Shown: piece by piece, positions 33,277 to 43,234 of the stretch
Numbering within the stretch: position 1 is the stretch's first letter
Layout of the letters: the number at the start of each line of letters is the position of its first letter
Assembly: GCA_014529385.2 (NCBI GenBank)
Contig: CM043944.1
Span: forward strand, 174,162,240 to 174,226,239
Source of the DNA: Adiantum capillus-veneris
Taxonomy: Eukaryota; Streptophyta; Polypodiopsida; Polypodiales; Pteridaceae
Reading direction: 5' to 3'
Length of the DNA stretch: 64,000 bases
The notes under the pieces: generated by a model
What the model saw: only the letters and a program-made list of their open reading frames with translations
Told to the model about the DNA's origin: nothing
Database searches by the model: none
Made by a program: the position numbers and the translations under genes

Positions 33277-34700
33277 CCTATTAACCTATGGAGGAGAGTT
33301 CGATGGAAGAGAATACAACCAGAAACATATTGCTATTCAGAAATCCAAGAATCTTCAATTGGTTGCAGGAAGGTTGTATCAATTGGGAAATGATCATGTT
33401 TTACGACTATGCATCAATCCTGAGGAATATAATATATATATACGCGAAGCACACGTTCAGGAATGTGCATTTCATTGTTCAAGAAGGAACACATATAGGA
33501 ATTTGTTACAATTGGGAGTCTATTGACCAGGAATGAAAGAAAGCGTACATGAATATGTCACTGTATGTATTGTATGTTCATCAAAACCGCCAGCAGAGTA
33601 TTCGACATTATATCAGATAATGATCGCTCCAGAATGGAGTCAGTATATTGTTGAATATCTCACAAATAGAACTTTCCCAGAAGGAACGTCAAAAGCTCGT
33701 CAGAAATCTGTAGAGACAGAAGCTAGAGATTACGCTTTAATAGGAGATCAACTCTATAAGAGAGGTAAAGACAACCAGCTTAGGATTTGCGCATCAGAGA
33801 TTGAGTATGTGATAATACTAGAGCAAGATCATGGAGGAGTAGGTGGAGGCCATTTCATCAGGTGATAAGACAACAAAACTTGTCTTAGCCACAGGAATAT
33901 GGTGGCCAACATTACATATGGACGCTGAGGAATACGTTAAACGGTGCGATGACTGTCAGCGGACCAAAGTACCACTTAAAAGAGATGATATGCCGCTTAG
34001 ACCAATGATGGGGGAAAGAGCTTTTGCAAAATGGGGGATTGATTATGTCGGACCCATTTCACCTCCTGCATATAAGACTCATGCACAATACATCGTTGTG
34101 GCTACAGACTATCTAACAAAGTGGGTCGAAGCAAAGGCAACTCAAAAAGCGGATGCCAGGACCACGGCCAATAGAAATTGTGAGTGATCGAGGCACACAT
34201 TTTATAAATGAAGTGATAAAGATCCTTCTAGATGAATTCATGGTAATCCATAGGAAATCAGCCCCGTATCATCCACAAGCAAACGGACAAGCTGAAGCAA
34301 CAAACAAAACCATATGCATGGTCCTTACGAAGATTGTATCTGAGTCGAGAACTGACTGGGACCAGAAGTTGCATTCAACATTATGGGCATATAGGGTAGC
34401 ATATAAAACATCAATAGGAACGACCCCATATAACATGGTTTTTGGGCTAAATGCTATCTTACCAATAGAATTCTTGATTTCAACCTTAAGGGTGGCTAAG
34501 GATCTAGAGTGGACAGGGCACGAGCTTTCTGATAGAATAGATGACTTGGAAAAGCTAGACGAGCTTCGCCTAAAAGCAGTAGCTTCTATCTACGCTCAAA
34601 AAAGGCGACAAAAAGAATTTTTTGATAAGCATGTGCGGACTAAAGAGTTTAAGGTTGGGGACTATGTCCTAGTTTTACACTCTGAAATAGCATGCTAAGA
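33215..34700 (+). pseudogene. Element B doubled H2C2 module and integrase
   Basis: Module 1 (about 33215-33605): PKWSQNVVNLL, LVAGRLYQLG, LRLCINPEEY, EAHVQECAFHC with both His, GVY then a TGG-to-TGA stop at 33524, and CIVC. Module 2 (about 33620-33990): EWSQYIVEYL, LIGDQLYKRG, LRICASEIEY, GGGHF, IWWPTLHMDAEEY and CDDCQRTK. Core catalytic residues: Asp 34041 (GIDYVGP), Asp 34186 (VSDRGTHF) and Glu 34294 (GQAEATNK), spaced 35 residues. Defects: one-base insertion near 33860, a net 41-base deletion near 34165 (KFLHENVF region of A) and a frameshift near 34680. Integrase inserts the cDNA into the genome. Confidence 0.92.
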
Positions 34701-34717
34701 AGCTTAAAAAGCGAGGG

Positions 34718-36118
34718 ATGGGACCTCTGGTGATTAAAGATCTATCACCAAGTGGAGCTGTCAAGCTTGCTACATTAGACGGAGAAGAAATGCCCAATTG
34801 GATTAGTGGATGCAGAGTGAAAAAGTATCTTTTGCCGCTAACCCAAGACATGCTTCTCAAAATACATCAAGAAAAGCTGCGTGTCCAGAAAAAGAAAATG
34901 ATTTTGGAGGAAGCGCAAGCCGAGGCGAAGGAAAGAATGGAGAAAAGAAGACTACTACGTCAGAAACAGCGCAATGAACGAGCAATACAAATAAACGCAG
35001 TCAGTATAATAGAAATGGATAATGACAAAGAAGAACCCATCATTGAATGCAAAGTAGGAACCAACCAAATCAAAGCCAGAGCACTATTGGATTCAGGAGC
35101 TCAAGCTAACCTACTTTCACTCAGTTTGTATAGACAATTGACAAATGACACTAAACTACAAACTGCCAAGCAAGAGTTAAAGAGTTACTCTGAGAATTCA
35201 ATCAAAACTGTCGGATGCACAGTTTTACATATACAGATTAACCAGTATGTGTATCCTCATATGTTTTACGTGGTTGAAGACCAAGCTACACAACATCCAT
35301 CATTGCTAGGACAACCATGGCAGAAGCAATACAATGCAATGATTGACTGGAGTTCTAAATCAGTGCTTATCAAATACGAAGGTGAAAGTCAATCAGTTAA
35401 GTTCACCAAAGGAGCAGAGCCAACTCCAAAGGAAGAATCCAAGAACAAAGGTAAACAACAACCAGAGAAAAAGAAGAAGCAATGGCAACCAAAAGTTTCT
35501 ATACAACCGGATTACTCTTCGATGAGGAATTCTCAACAGTGGATAAGGAAGACAAGCAATAATATAACAGCTCAACCTTGGGAAAAAACGGAGTCAAAGT
35601 TGGTATGGAGACCAAAAAAGGTTGCGCCAGAGAACACAAAGGTGGAAAACAGAGTCTTCAATACCAAACAACAGAGTGATTCCAGACAATCAAGGACAGT
35701 GAAACAGATCTGGATTCCAAAGAAGTTCATGACGGCACAAAGCTATAGCAAGCAAATTTGGATCCCAAAGATTTGTAAACAGGAAATCCCTTCAGTACAA
35801 TCAACGGAAACTCCTAGGTATTTCAAGTCGAGGAAATCAACACACAGAACAAAGCAGGTTTGGGTCGCAAAGAGTTTGTGGCAAGCACAAGTGAAGCGGA
35901 AGCAGATTTGGATTGTAAAAAATAACAACAAAGTAAAGAAGAATCCATCTACTGATTCTACTACCGAAGTGCCAAAACCAACCCAAAACCCGACCACCAA
36001 TCCTTCAATCAAACAAAGAGCAGCTTTATTGGAAAGACTGTTGTATCATCGCTCTACAATTGCATTGGGAACTTATGACCAAAACAACTACAATGCTTCG
36101 CCCACAGACACTTCATAG
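34718..36118 (+). pseudogene. Element B IN C-terminus, second protease (PR2) and W-repeat tail
   Basis: 466 open codons. Residues 1-45 are the end of integrase (GPLVIKDLSPSG...), 50-90 a basic helix, and 105-215 a retropepsin-like domain: ALLDSGAQANLLSLSLY with the catalytic Asp at residue 125 (DNA 35090), YVYPHMFYVVED, then HPSLLGQPWQKQYNAMIDW. This is the arrangement of a normal LTR-element protease, yet the element already has PR1 between gag and RT. Residues about 245-400 are basic with seven short tryptophan repeats (QWQPK, QQWIRK, LVWRPKK, KQIWIPK twice, KQVWVAK, KQIWIVK). It ends IKQRAALLERLL. Element A has the same parts in frame with integrase, so PR2 and the tail belong to the polyprotein. 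Confidence 0.88.
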
Positions 36119-36139
36119 TCGTCCGGGAGGACTCAGACT

Positions 36140-36153
36140 AGGAGGGGGGGAGG
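36140..36153 (+). other. Internal polypurine tract of element B
   Basis: AGGAGGGGGGGAGG, 22 bases after the pol stop, in the same context as 20913-20926. It closely resembles the PPT at 42223-42235. Confidence 0.7.
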
Positions 36154-37741
36154 TATACAGGTATACAGGAGTTACAAAGCAGCTACAAGCGCCAAAAACA
36201 AAGAAAAACAAAAATTATATTACAAGGGCAGTGTCTTACATGATTTTGCAATTTTTATGTTTGATTGCGGATATTGATAATATTTATGCCCTTATATACC
36301 TTGTTTTGTAACAAGAAGAGATCAAATGATGAATATCACTAAATAAGAGTGTTTTTGGAGCTAAAAAGTGGAAAAAAGTAGTAATCCAAGTCCAGAAATC
36401 ACAAACAAGTGTATATTCATATACACAGGGTTACCAGCTATTTATTGTGTATGTTTGGAATTTTTTGGCTTCAATTTGCTATTTTTCTTTATTTTTTATG
36501 ATTTTCTTGATAAAAGTAAAAGAAAAATAAAAGTGCAGGTGAAACGAGATCAGAAAAAAGAAAAGAATAGATGGTGATGATCCTAATGACAAGGGCAACC
36601 CATGGTAAAAATTGAGTACAGTTCGGGAAAAGTTGCGGAAAGCCCGAAATGACAGAATTTTGGCAAAGTGGACAGATTTCTCAGAAACAGGTCAAACGAA
36701 GTCCAAATTGAGAAATTTCAAATCCTAAAGTGCATTTCACGACGAGATAGGAGCACATGTCAAATTTGGTAACAAGTGATCTGGGAAGTCTGAAGTTAAG
36801 TATTTTTCACTTCACTTTCAAGCTCATTTCCACTATTACCTTCTTGGAGAGAGCAAAGAGCACACAGGAGCATCCAACCTTCTACAGCCTTCTACGACTG
36901 CTACGAGAGCTGAGAGGACACCAGACATGAGAGGTAGACTCGTTGCCATAAGCTTTTGACGCTTATCGTTAACTTTTGTCGCGAAAACTGACCAAAACCA
37001 TGAAACAAGAGCAGACAGGGAATGCGGTAGAATGCTAGGTAGTGGCACAACCGCCTAACCAAACCTTGCAAGAACTTATAGGTGGGTTACCCTAGTATAG
37101 AAGATGGGTTTCTAACACTCAAAGCTCGAGAAAGAACGACTGGAAAAACCCTAGGTCAACAGAGCCTGCAAGAGGCAAACAGGAAAAAGTTGTCGAAACG
37201 ACACAAAACTTCTCAGGATGCTTAACAACATCGAGGGCAATGCAACCATGGAGTATCTCCAGGTTTGGACCACCAAAAGTGGGTCAAAACAACCGATTCG
37301 ACGACAGACACACAAAGCGTCATTTTGGCATAACGGCTGAAATTGACGATCGAATGAAATGAAACTTCACAAGCAGCTTCAAATATACATGGATGACTTA
37401 TGTTTGCAAGCAAAACCCAAAAGAAAGCTGATTCACTTTCTGATGGTGAAAAAGACGCTTTCGGGCAACCAAAAGGAGAAAGATGGAGAACGGGGAGCCA
37501 AAGTCAAGTCCAACCAAATAGATGGCTTCACAACATATCCAATGAGTTGGAAATGCAACTCTCGAGAAGAAAAGTTGAAGAAATTCAACTCCAAGGCAAA
37601 AAGACGACTTCGAAGACTGAAATGCCTATAAGGGGGCTTTTTAGCTAAACTGATGACTTTTTAAGTTGGAAACTAGTTAGCAGGGCTTAGGGCACTAGCA
37701 CAAAGCATTCTTTGCACAAAAAAAACCAACATTTCAAGAAA

Positions 37742-38752
37742 AGACATCATACGTGTATGATGTCTCACAGCATGAATTTCACATCCATTTCAACATTTGA
37801 GTGCATAGCCTCATTCCACATATTAATCACATCCTATGAACCAAGTATCATGAGAATTGGAGTTAGAAAACCCAAGGAAAATAAAAAAGACGCAAAGTAG
37901 GCCATAAAATTGATTTTTGGTCCTAATTTTGTCAAAATAACTCCAAACTCAATGAAACTTTGTAGGATTGTTGATTAACATATCTACAAGCTATCTGGAA
38001 CCAAAAAGCACCATTTTGACACAAAAGACATCATACGCGTATGATGTCTATTTGCACTTACAGAGCCAAAACTGCTCATTTGTCATCATACATCCATTGT
38101 ATATATCTAATACATGCTACATATGAAATTTGGAACCATTTGGTCAAGAGGATCACCCCATTAGCCCAATTGAAGGAAAATCCTTCACCTAAAGACTATT
38201 TTTGGCCCAAATCCAACATACTCAAGTCCAAACCAAGATTTGAGTAGATATAGTCCTTCACTAGTACATGGGGAGTCCACAGAACCAATCCCATAAAAAA
38301 TTGATGAAAAAGACAACATACGCGTATGATATCTCTAGAGCCATTTTTAGCCCAAAATCTATCCAAAATTCATAAATCCACTGAATAAGCCTATCTAAAG
38401 CCAAATCCAAGCTTATAGAGAAATTTGGTCCAAAAATACACTAAAAGACATCATACGCGTATGATGTCTCACTATGTGATTTTGGCACCTCAGGGCTTCA
38501 ACCACCAAACAGAAGTGATCTACATGCCATTTGAAAGTGAACCACCAAGTTTTATCCAATTTGGATCATAAAATCCAAATCCCTTTCAAAATTTTGCCAA
38601 GATCCGGAACTGGACTAAACTGGCCAAAACTTGACCAAATGGTATCCAAACTCAAATCCAAGCATATAATACTCATGTATACACTATCAGCTACAAGCAC
38701 AACCAATATGAAGTCATTTTGACACAAAAGACATCATACGCGTATGATGTCT
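37742..38752 (+). repeat. Palindrome array before ORF3 of element B
   Basis: Five B-type sites: 37742-37765 (centre ACGTGT), 38026-38049 (perfect), 38311-38334 (degenerate), 38446-38469 (perfect), 38729-38752 (perfect). Starts are 284, 285, 135 and 283 bases apart. The last site is about 165 bases before the ORF3 ATG, the same distance as between the last leader site and the gag ATG. Confidence 0.96.
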
Positions 38753-38918
38753 CCAGCATGATTTTGAGCCCATTTTGCATATTTTTTCACCTACCTTGCA
38801 TCCTTAGGCCCTGAATAGCTCATGTTTCAATTTTCAAGTCATTTGGATAGTTAAAAGCTTCATTTCGGCTTTCAGTACTAAAAAGACGCTAACTTCTGAA
38901 ATTGGAGTTACAGGATCC

Positions 38919-41900
38919 ATGGATTCCGCCAAGTTATCGGCAACGAAGAGAAAAAGACCGACAATCAAAGATGCTCTTGCAGAAGCGGAACCCTTTGACA
39001 TTCCAGCAGAAACCCTCAAGCCAACCAAAACTTGGGGGGAGGAAGCAGTATTGGAGAAAGAGGGAATAAAGATCTACCAGGGGACTTTCAGAGATCCTCA
39101 AGGGCAAGCGGTGGATGTACCGATGATCCCACAGGAATTGGTAAATTATAGCAGGTCAGAAGACATCAGCAGGTACCTGGAAAGGGCAGACTTGCACAGT
39201 TTCTTCACCTCGAGACCATCAGGTGTGGATACAAGAAGAGTGTACGAGTTGGCAACATCCATTCAGAAGGATGGGAAAGCCACATTGACAGCCATGGATG
39301 GAGAGAAAGTAGAAGTACAGATCACTCCACAGCTCATTGCAGACGCATTGAAGCTGCACAACAAAGGGAGCTCTGTCAGGGAAAGAAGGGAGGCCATAGA
39401 GGTCTATGGATCCAAGAAACAGAATGCAACCTATGGAGATTTGGCGGACCAAAGAGCGGCAACCCTTTGCCGACTGTACAACTAGTTTCTCCATGTTTGC
39501 AGTAAAAGACCGCAAAAGTATACAACACCGCCCCATGCCATTGCGACCACCATCACATGGGCATTAAAGAGCAATATGCCAAAAGAGGTGAATTACGCTC
39601 AACACATCCACGAGCAAGTAATTGCCATGCACAACGAGAAGCCAAAGTACATAGGAGGAGCGGAAATTCTGACAAGAATAGCTTATGAAGCTATTGGAGC
39701 TAGAGATCAGTGGCCAAAGGTTCCCTCCCAGAATGAGTGGCTTAGAGAAGCCGACGAGGAGGAAGAACAGCCCGAAGTATCCAAGAGGGCGTCCACAAGA
39801 GCACGCCGAAAACTAGAAATAGTTTCAGAACCTGAAGAGGAGGTGGACGAGCCGCTTATGAAGAAAGTAAAGAAGAAGGGTGCTCCCAAGCAAACCAAAA
39901 GTCAGAAAATGGCAAGAATGGAAAGACTAGTGGAGCAGTTTAGAGCAGAAAGAGCTCTAAAGGGTGACTTTGAAGAAAAGTGGGTGCCAGACCCCACCAA
40001 AGTCGGAACTAGCTCAGCCAGGCCACATGTTGATCAATACGATCAATATATTAAAGCTTATGAGGAGTCAGAGGCTATACTGGAGCAGCAACCTGTCGAG
40101 CCATACACTGAAGAGGAGGTACAGCTTTTAAAAGCTGAGCTGAAAAAGGACGACAAGGGGAAAGGGAAAGTAGATGAGTCTACTAAATCTCAAGAGAAAG
40201 ACGGGCAAGCCGACAAGGGGAAAGCCAAGGAAGCTGAGGACAGGTACCCCTCTATGACTGATGTACCAAGCCCGAAGAAGACGAAAAATATCGTGGAAGA
40301 GACCATAATAGAGATGGACACAGATGATTTGGAAAAGCCGAAGGCCGAGACCAAAGAAAAGGAGATAGATCCAGTTCAGCAAAAGAGAAATGATTATGAG
40401 GATCTGGTAGCGATAGGATACACTGAAGCAGAGGCCCTTGAGGCAGTTTATGGGATCACCCTACAAAAACAAGATGATCGGAGAGGGACGGAGGAAAAAA
40501 CAAAGAGTACAAAAGAGAGTGAAGAGAAACTGGACGAACTAGAAGAGCCGAAGCCAGTGCAGGTGGTGGCAGAAAGAGCTTTAGAGTTGACAGATGAAGA
40601 TGAAAAAGACATGCACATGGTGCATGAACTGCTAGGCAAGATCAAAGAAAGATCCAGGGCAAAGGAAGTAGAGATTGAGACAGCTAAACAAAGGGAAGTA
40701 GAGTTGCAGAGGAAATTAGAGAATGCTATGACTGAATCTGAAAGTCATAAAGCATCACTCTATGACGCGGAAAACGAGAGAGACGGCTTGATACTCCAGC
40801 TAGCCGAGGCTTCAAGAGAGGTAACAAGTGCATAGGAAGCAAAGGAGCGGATAGAAGATGAGTTGGAGGTAGCCAAGGATGAGCTCATTGAGCTAAGGGA
40901 AAGAGTCGAGCTCCAAGAAAGAACAATCACTAGACTCAGGACTACCCCTAGAGCTAGCAGAGCAGGAACCGAACAAGAGGGAGTTATCATACCAGCTTTA
41001 GAAGACCAGATCCGAAGCTTACAAAGAGAGATGAGATTAGAGCAAGTGCAAAGGTTGCACATTGCGGAGGGATCATTGGCCGCAGAGGAGAGGCTCACAT
41101 TAGAAAATCAAACACTAAGGACAGAGAATGAGGCCCTCCGCAAACAGCTCCAAGATCTACAAGAGCAACAAAGAAGAGAGACAGAGACACCACACGAAGA
41201 ATCAGGTGGAGCAGCCATAGAGCTACCAGAAACTGGAGAGGCAACCACAATTGAAGATCCAGCCCTAGCTCAAGAGGTGGCCTCGACTTCAGGAATCTTT
41301 GAACAAGAAGAACAAAGGCTCCATGACCAAATAGAAAAGTCAGCAGAGGAGAGTGCCAAGGCGGAAATGGAGTGGGAGAAGAGACTCCTCATCTCCATTA
41401 GACTTCAGGGATTAGACACAAAAGTGCTCCATGAAGAGTGGATGCAACCCAGCCTGCCTTTCCCTTTGATGAAATTTGAAGTGCTAAAGACGAAAAAGAG
41501 AATAGAGGAGGAGCGGTATGTCGCTCTTTACGAAGGCGACATCACAAAGGAGGAACAGTCAAAGAAGATAGTAGATTCACAACCTAGATGGAGGAAAGGT
41601 TGGCTGAACAAATACCCAGCCTACCTCATCTACTTGGTGGAGGCACCAAAGGAGATTCGGGAGAATGCAACCTTCTGCCCGGTGCCAAGAGTCAGAAACT
41701 GGAAAGAGCATGGCAAGATTGCAGAAAAGAAGCCAAATTGGCTTAATTATCCCAGGATGCCAGGACCAAAGGCAGGAGAGAGAATAGGTAAAGCCTACAT
41801 GGTGAAAACCCTAACGGGCACCATCAAGCTCTTTACTGGCTCTCCTGACCTTTCGTGTCAGATGCTCAAGAAAATATGCAGGACTCTCTTAGCTTGCATT

Positions 41901-42185
41901 GAAGTTTTCGCGCCAGATAAAGCCACGACCTCGAGTCTACTATCGACGGCCGACACAATGACTGATATGATATATGATCTTTCATTGCAGCCTTCTCCAA
42001 AAGTGTTGCACCTCCTATACCAAAGGATTATGTTTTTGCCTAGCTTCCACATGCAAACATTCGAAGAAGCTTTCTACACCGGCTTTTTCACCCACGAAAG
42101 CAAAATATTCGGCCCAACCTTGACCATCGGCAACCTACGATACGAATCACATTTGCAGATGCTCAAGAAGACACGACTTTATTGA
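38919..42185 (+). pseudogene. Element B ORF3, coiled-coil protein, two in-frame TAG
   Basis: One frame of 1089 codons interrupted by TAG at 39483-39485 (CAG in element A, YNQYFH) and TAG at 40833-40835. The N-terminal 200 residues (KRPTIKDALAEAEPF, IKIYQGTFRDPQG, RRVYELATSIQKDG, NKGSSVRERR) resemble the plant mobile-element domain of extra ORFs in Athila/Tat-like elements. Residues about 290-480 are highly charged with a KTKSQKMARMERLVEQFRAERALKGDF helix core. About 540-800 is heptad-rich coiled coil. The last 220 residues are a conserved globular part (KYPAYLIYLVEAPKE, WLNYPRMPGPKAGERIG, FTGSPDLSC, TFEEAFYTGFFT). There is no zinc finger, protease, signal peptide or transmembrane segment, so an envelope-like role is not supported. 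Function unknown. Confidence 0.9.
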
Positions 42186-42222
42186 CCAAGCATAAAAGTC
42201 ATGTTAGGGATGACATGAACGC

Positions 42223-42235
42223 GGAGGGGGGGGAG
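42223..42235 (+). other. Polypurine tract of element B
   Basis: GGAGGGGGGGGAG abutting the 3' LTR start TGTTGAGCC; plus-strand primer site. Confidence 0.92.
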
Positions 42236-42523
42236 TGTTGAGCCAACAGAGGATCACACCCACATTTTTGCTCACACTCATCATTTTTGTAACCATTGAT
42301 TGTAATAAATGTCTTTCCGACATTGATTTTGATTGGAGCCATTCATTGAGTAACGGGACTCAATTGAGTTTCTAGCTTGTAATTCCGAAGTAATTTCACT
42401 TGCTGATGTAATTAGTTAGAGATGTTCTCACCTCCAAGGCTGAGGTATATAAGCCAAAGTTTTTGTAACCTAAGGGGATTCAGATTATTAATCAAAGTGA
42501 GTTTTTGAGCGCCGTGATTGTGT

Positions 42524-42610
<87 letters not shown>

Positions 42611-43234
42611 TTATCTACTTGCTACGCGAGCTACGGAGCCGCCATTGGAGAAGCGACACCGCCATTGTGTTAGCAACGGTGAGAGCTACGTACAGATACC
42701 AAGAGTGCGCGCTATCGGCTTCTATGTGTGGTAAGTTCCTACGAGCTTCGGTGTGAGTTTTCTTCCAACTCGTGTGTCGGAATGGAGCGTGCAGCATATC
42801 TATAGAACCACAACGAGTAGAGCTACACATTGGTACCATCGGGGTCAAGTTTCGGTCACCTGTATTTTTCGGCCTGTTTTCATACGCGTTTACCGCACGG
42901 AGTGATTATAGGTTGATTTTGCAGTTCAAGTCTTTAGGGTGTTGTTCTTACCTAATGTATAGACTTCCTCTTGAATTTGAGATCGATTCAATGATTCTAG
43001 ATCCTGTTTCGTATAGCATTCGTTCGTAGTACGGATTTCAGTCACTTGCGTATTTTAGAACTTAGATTTGATTTCCTTAGTAGTGATTGTCATTAGAAGG
43101 TCGAGTAGGTGATTTGACACCCACCTAGTTGTTTCCATGCGCCTGCGGGTCAAGCTCCGTCCTCGTCTGACAAATTCTGTTGTTGGTTGAGTTCTCGCTA
43201 TTTAGCTTCCGCTAGCGGCGTAACCGCCTTAACA
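42236..43234 (+). repeat. 3' LTR of element B
   Basis: 999 bp. It matches the 5' LTR with about 15 substitutions by eye, and is longer mainly because its GA tract (42526-42608) is 83 bases. TATA at 42446-42453. It ends AACA at 43234, followed by ATTTT, the right copy of the target duplication. Confidence 0.96.
42526..42608 (+). repeat. GA microsatellite in the 3' LTR of B
   Basis: Uninterrupted (GA)n of 83 bases, in R/U5 downstream of the TATA. The Arg-Glu repeat frame it creates is not a gene. Confidence 0.97.

Larger units (their letters stand above)
36119..38918 (+). other. Long noncoding spacer between pol and ORF3 of element B
   Basis: Colinear with 20744-23423 of element A. It starts with TCGTCCGGGAGGACTC and the internal PPT. 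A block at 36640-36930 (AAATTTCTCAGAAAC, GGAGCACATGTCAAATTTGG, ACATGAGAGGTAGACTC) resembles 21420-21705. The palindromes follow, then TTCAATTTTCAAGTCATTTGG before the ORF3 ATG. No coding frame is shared between A and B here. Confidence 0.75.
24158..43234 (+). mobile_element. Element B: 19 kb Ty3/gypsy element nested in element A
   Basis: LTRs at 24158-25106 (949 bp) and 42236-43234 (999 bp), TGTTGAGCC...CTTAACA, flanked by ATTGT and ATTTT, a five-base target duplication with one change. It holds a tRNA-Asp PBS, a leader with four palindromes, an intact gag-PR1 frame, broken pol (RT, RH, doubled H2C2, IN, PR2), internal PPT, spacer with five palindromes, ORF3 and PPT. By eye about 15 substitutions, nearly all transitions, separate the two LTRs outside the GA tract, so it is fairly young but no longer able to make a full polyprotein. 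Confidence 0.96.

Noticed and set aside
39470-39500. TAG readthrough site in ORF3
   Set aside because: Element A has CAG at the same position, there is a second TAG elsewhere, and the copy has many other disabling changes.
38919-42185. ORF3 as an envelope-like gene
   Set aside because: No signal peptide or transmembrane stretch in A or B; the sequence is charged and coiled-coil rich.
42526-42608. Arg-Glu repeat reading frames in GA tracts (also 59550-59674 and complements)
   Set aside because: Pure dinucleotide repeats stay open in some frames by composition alone.
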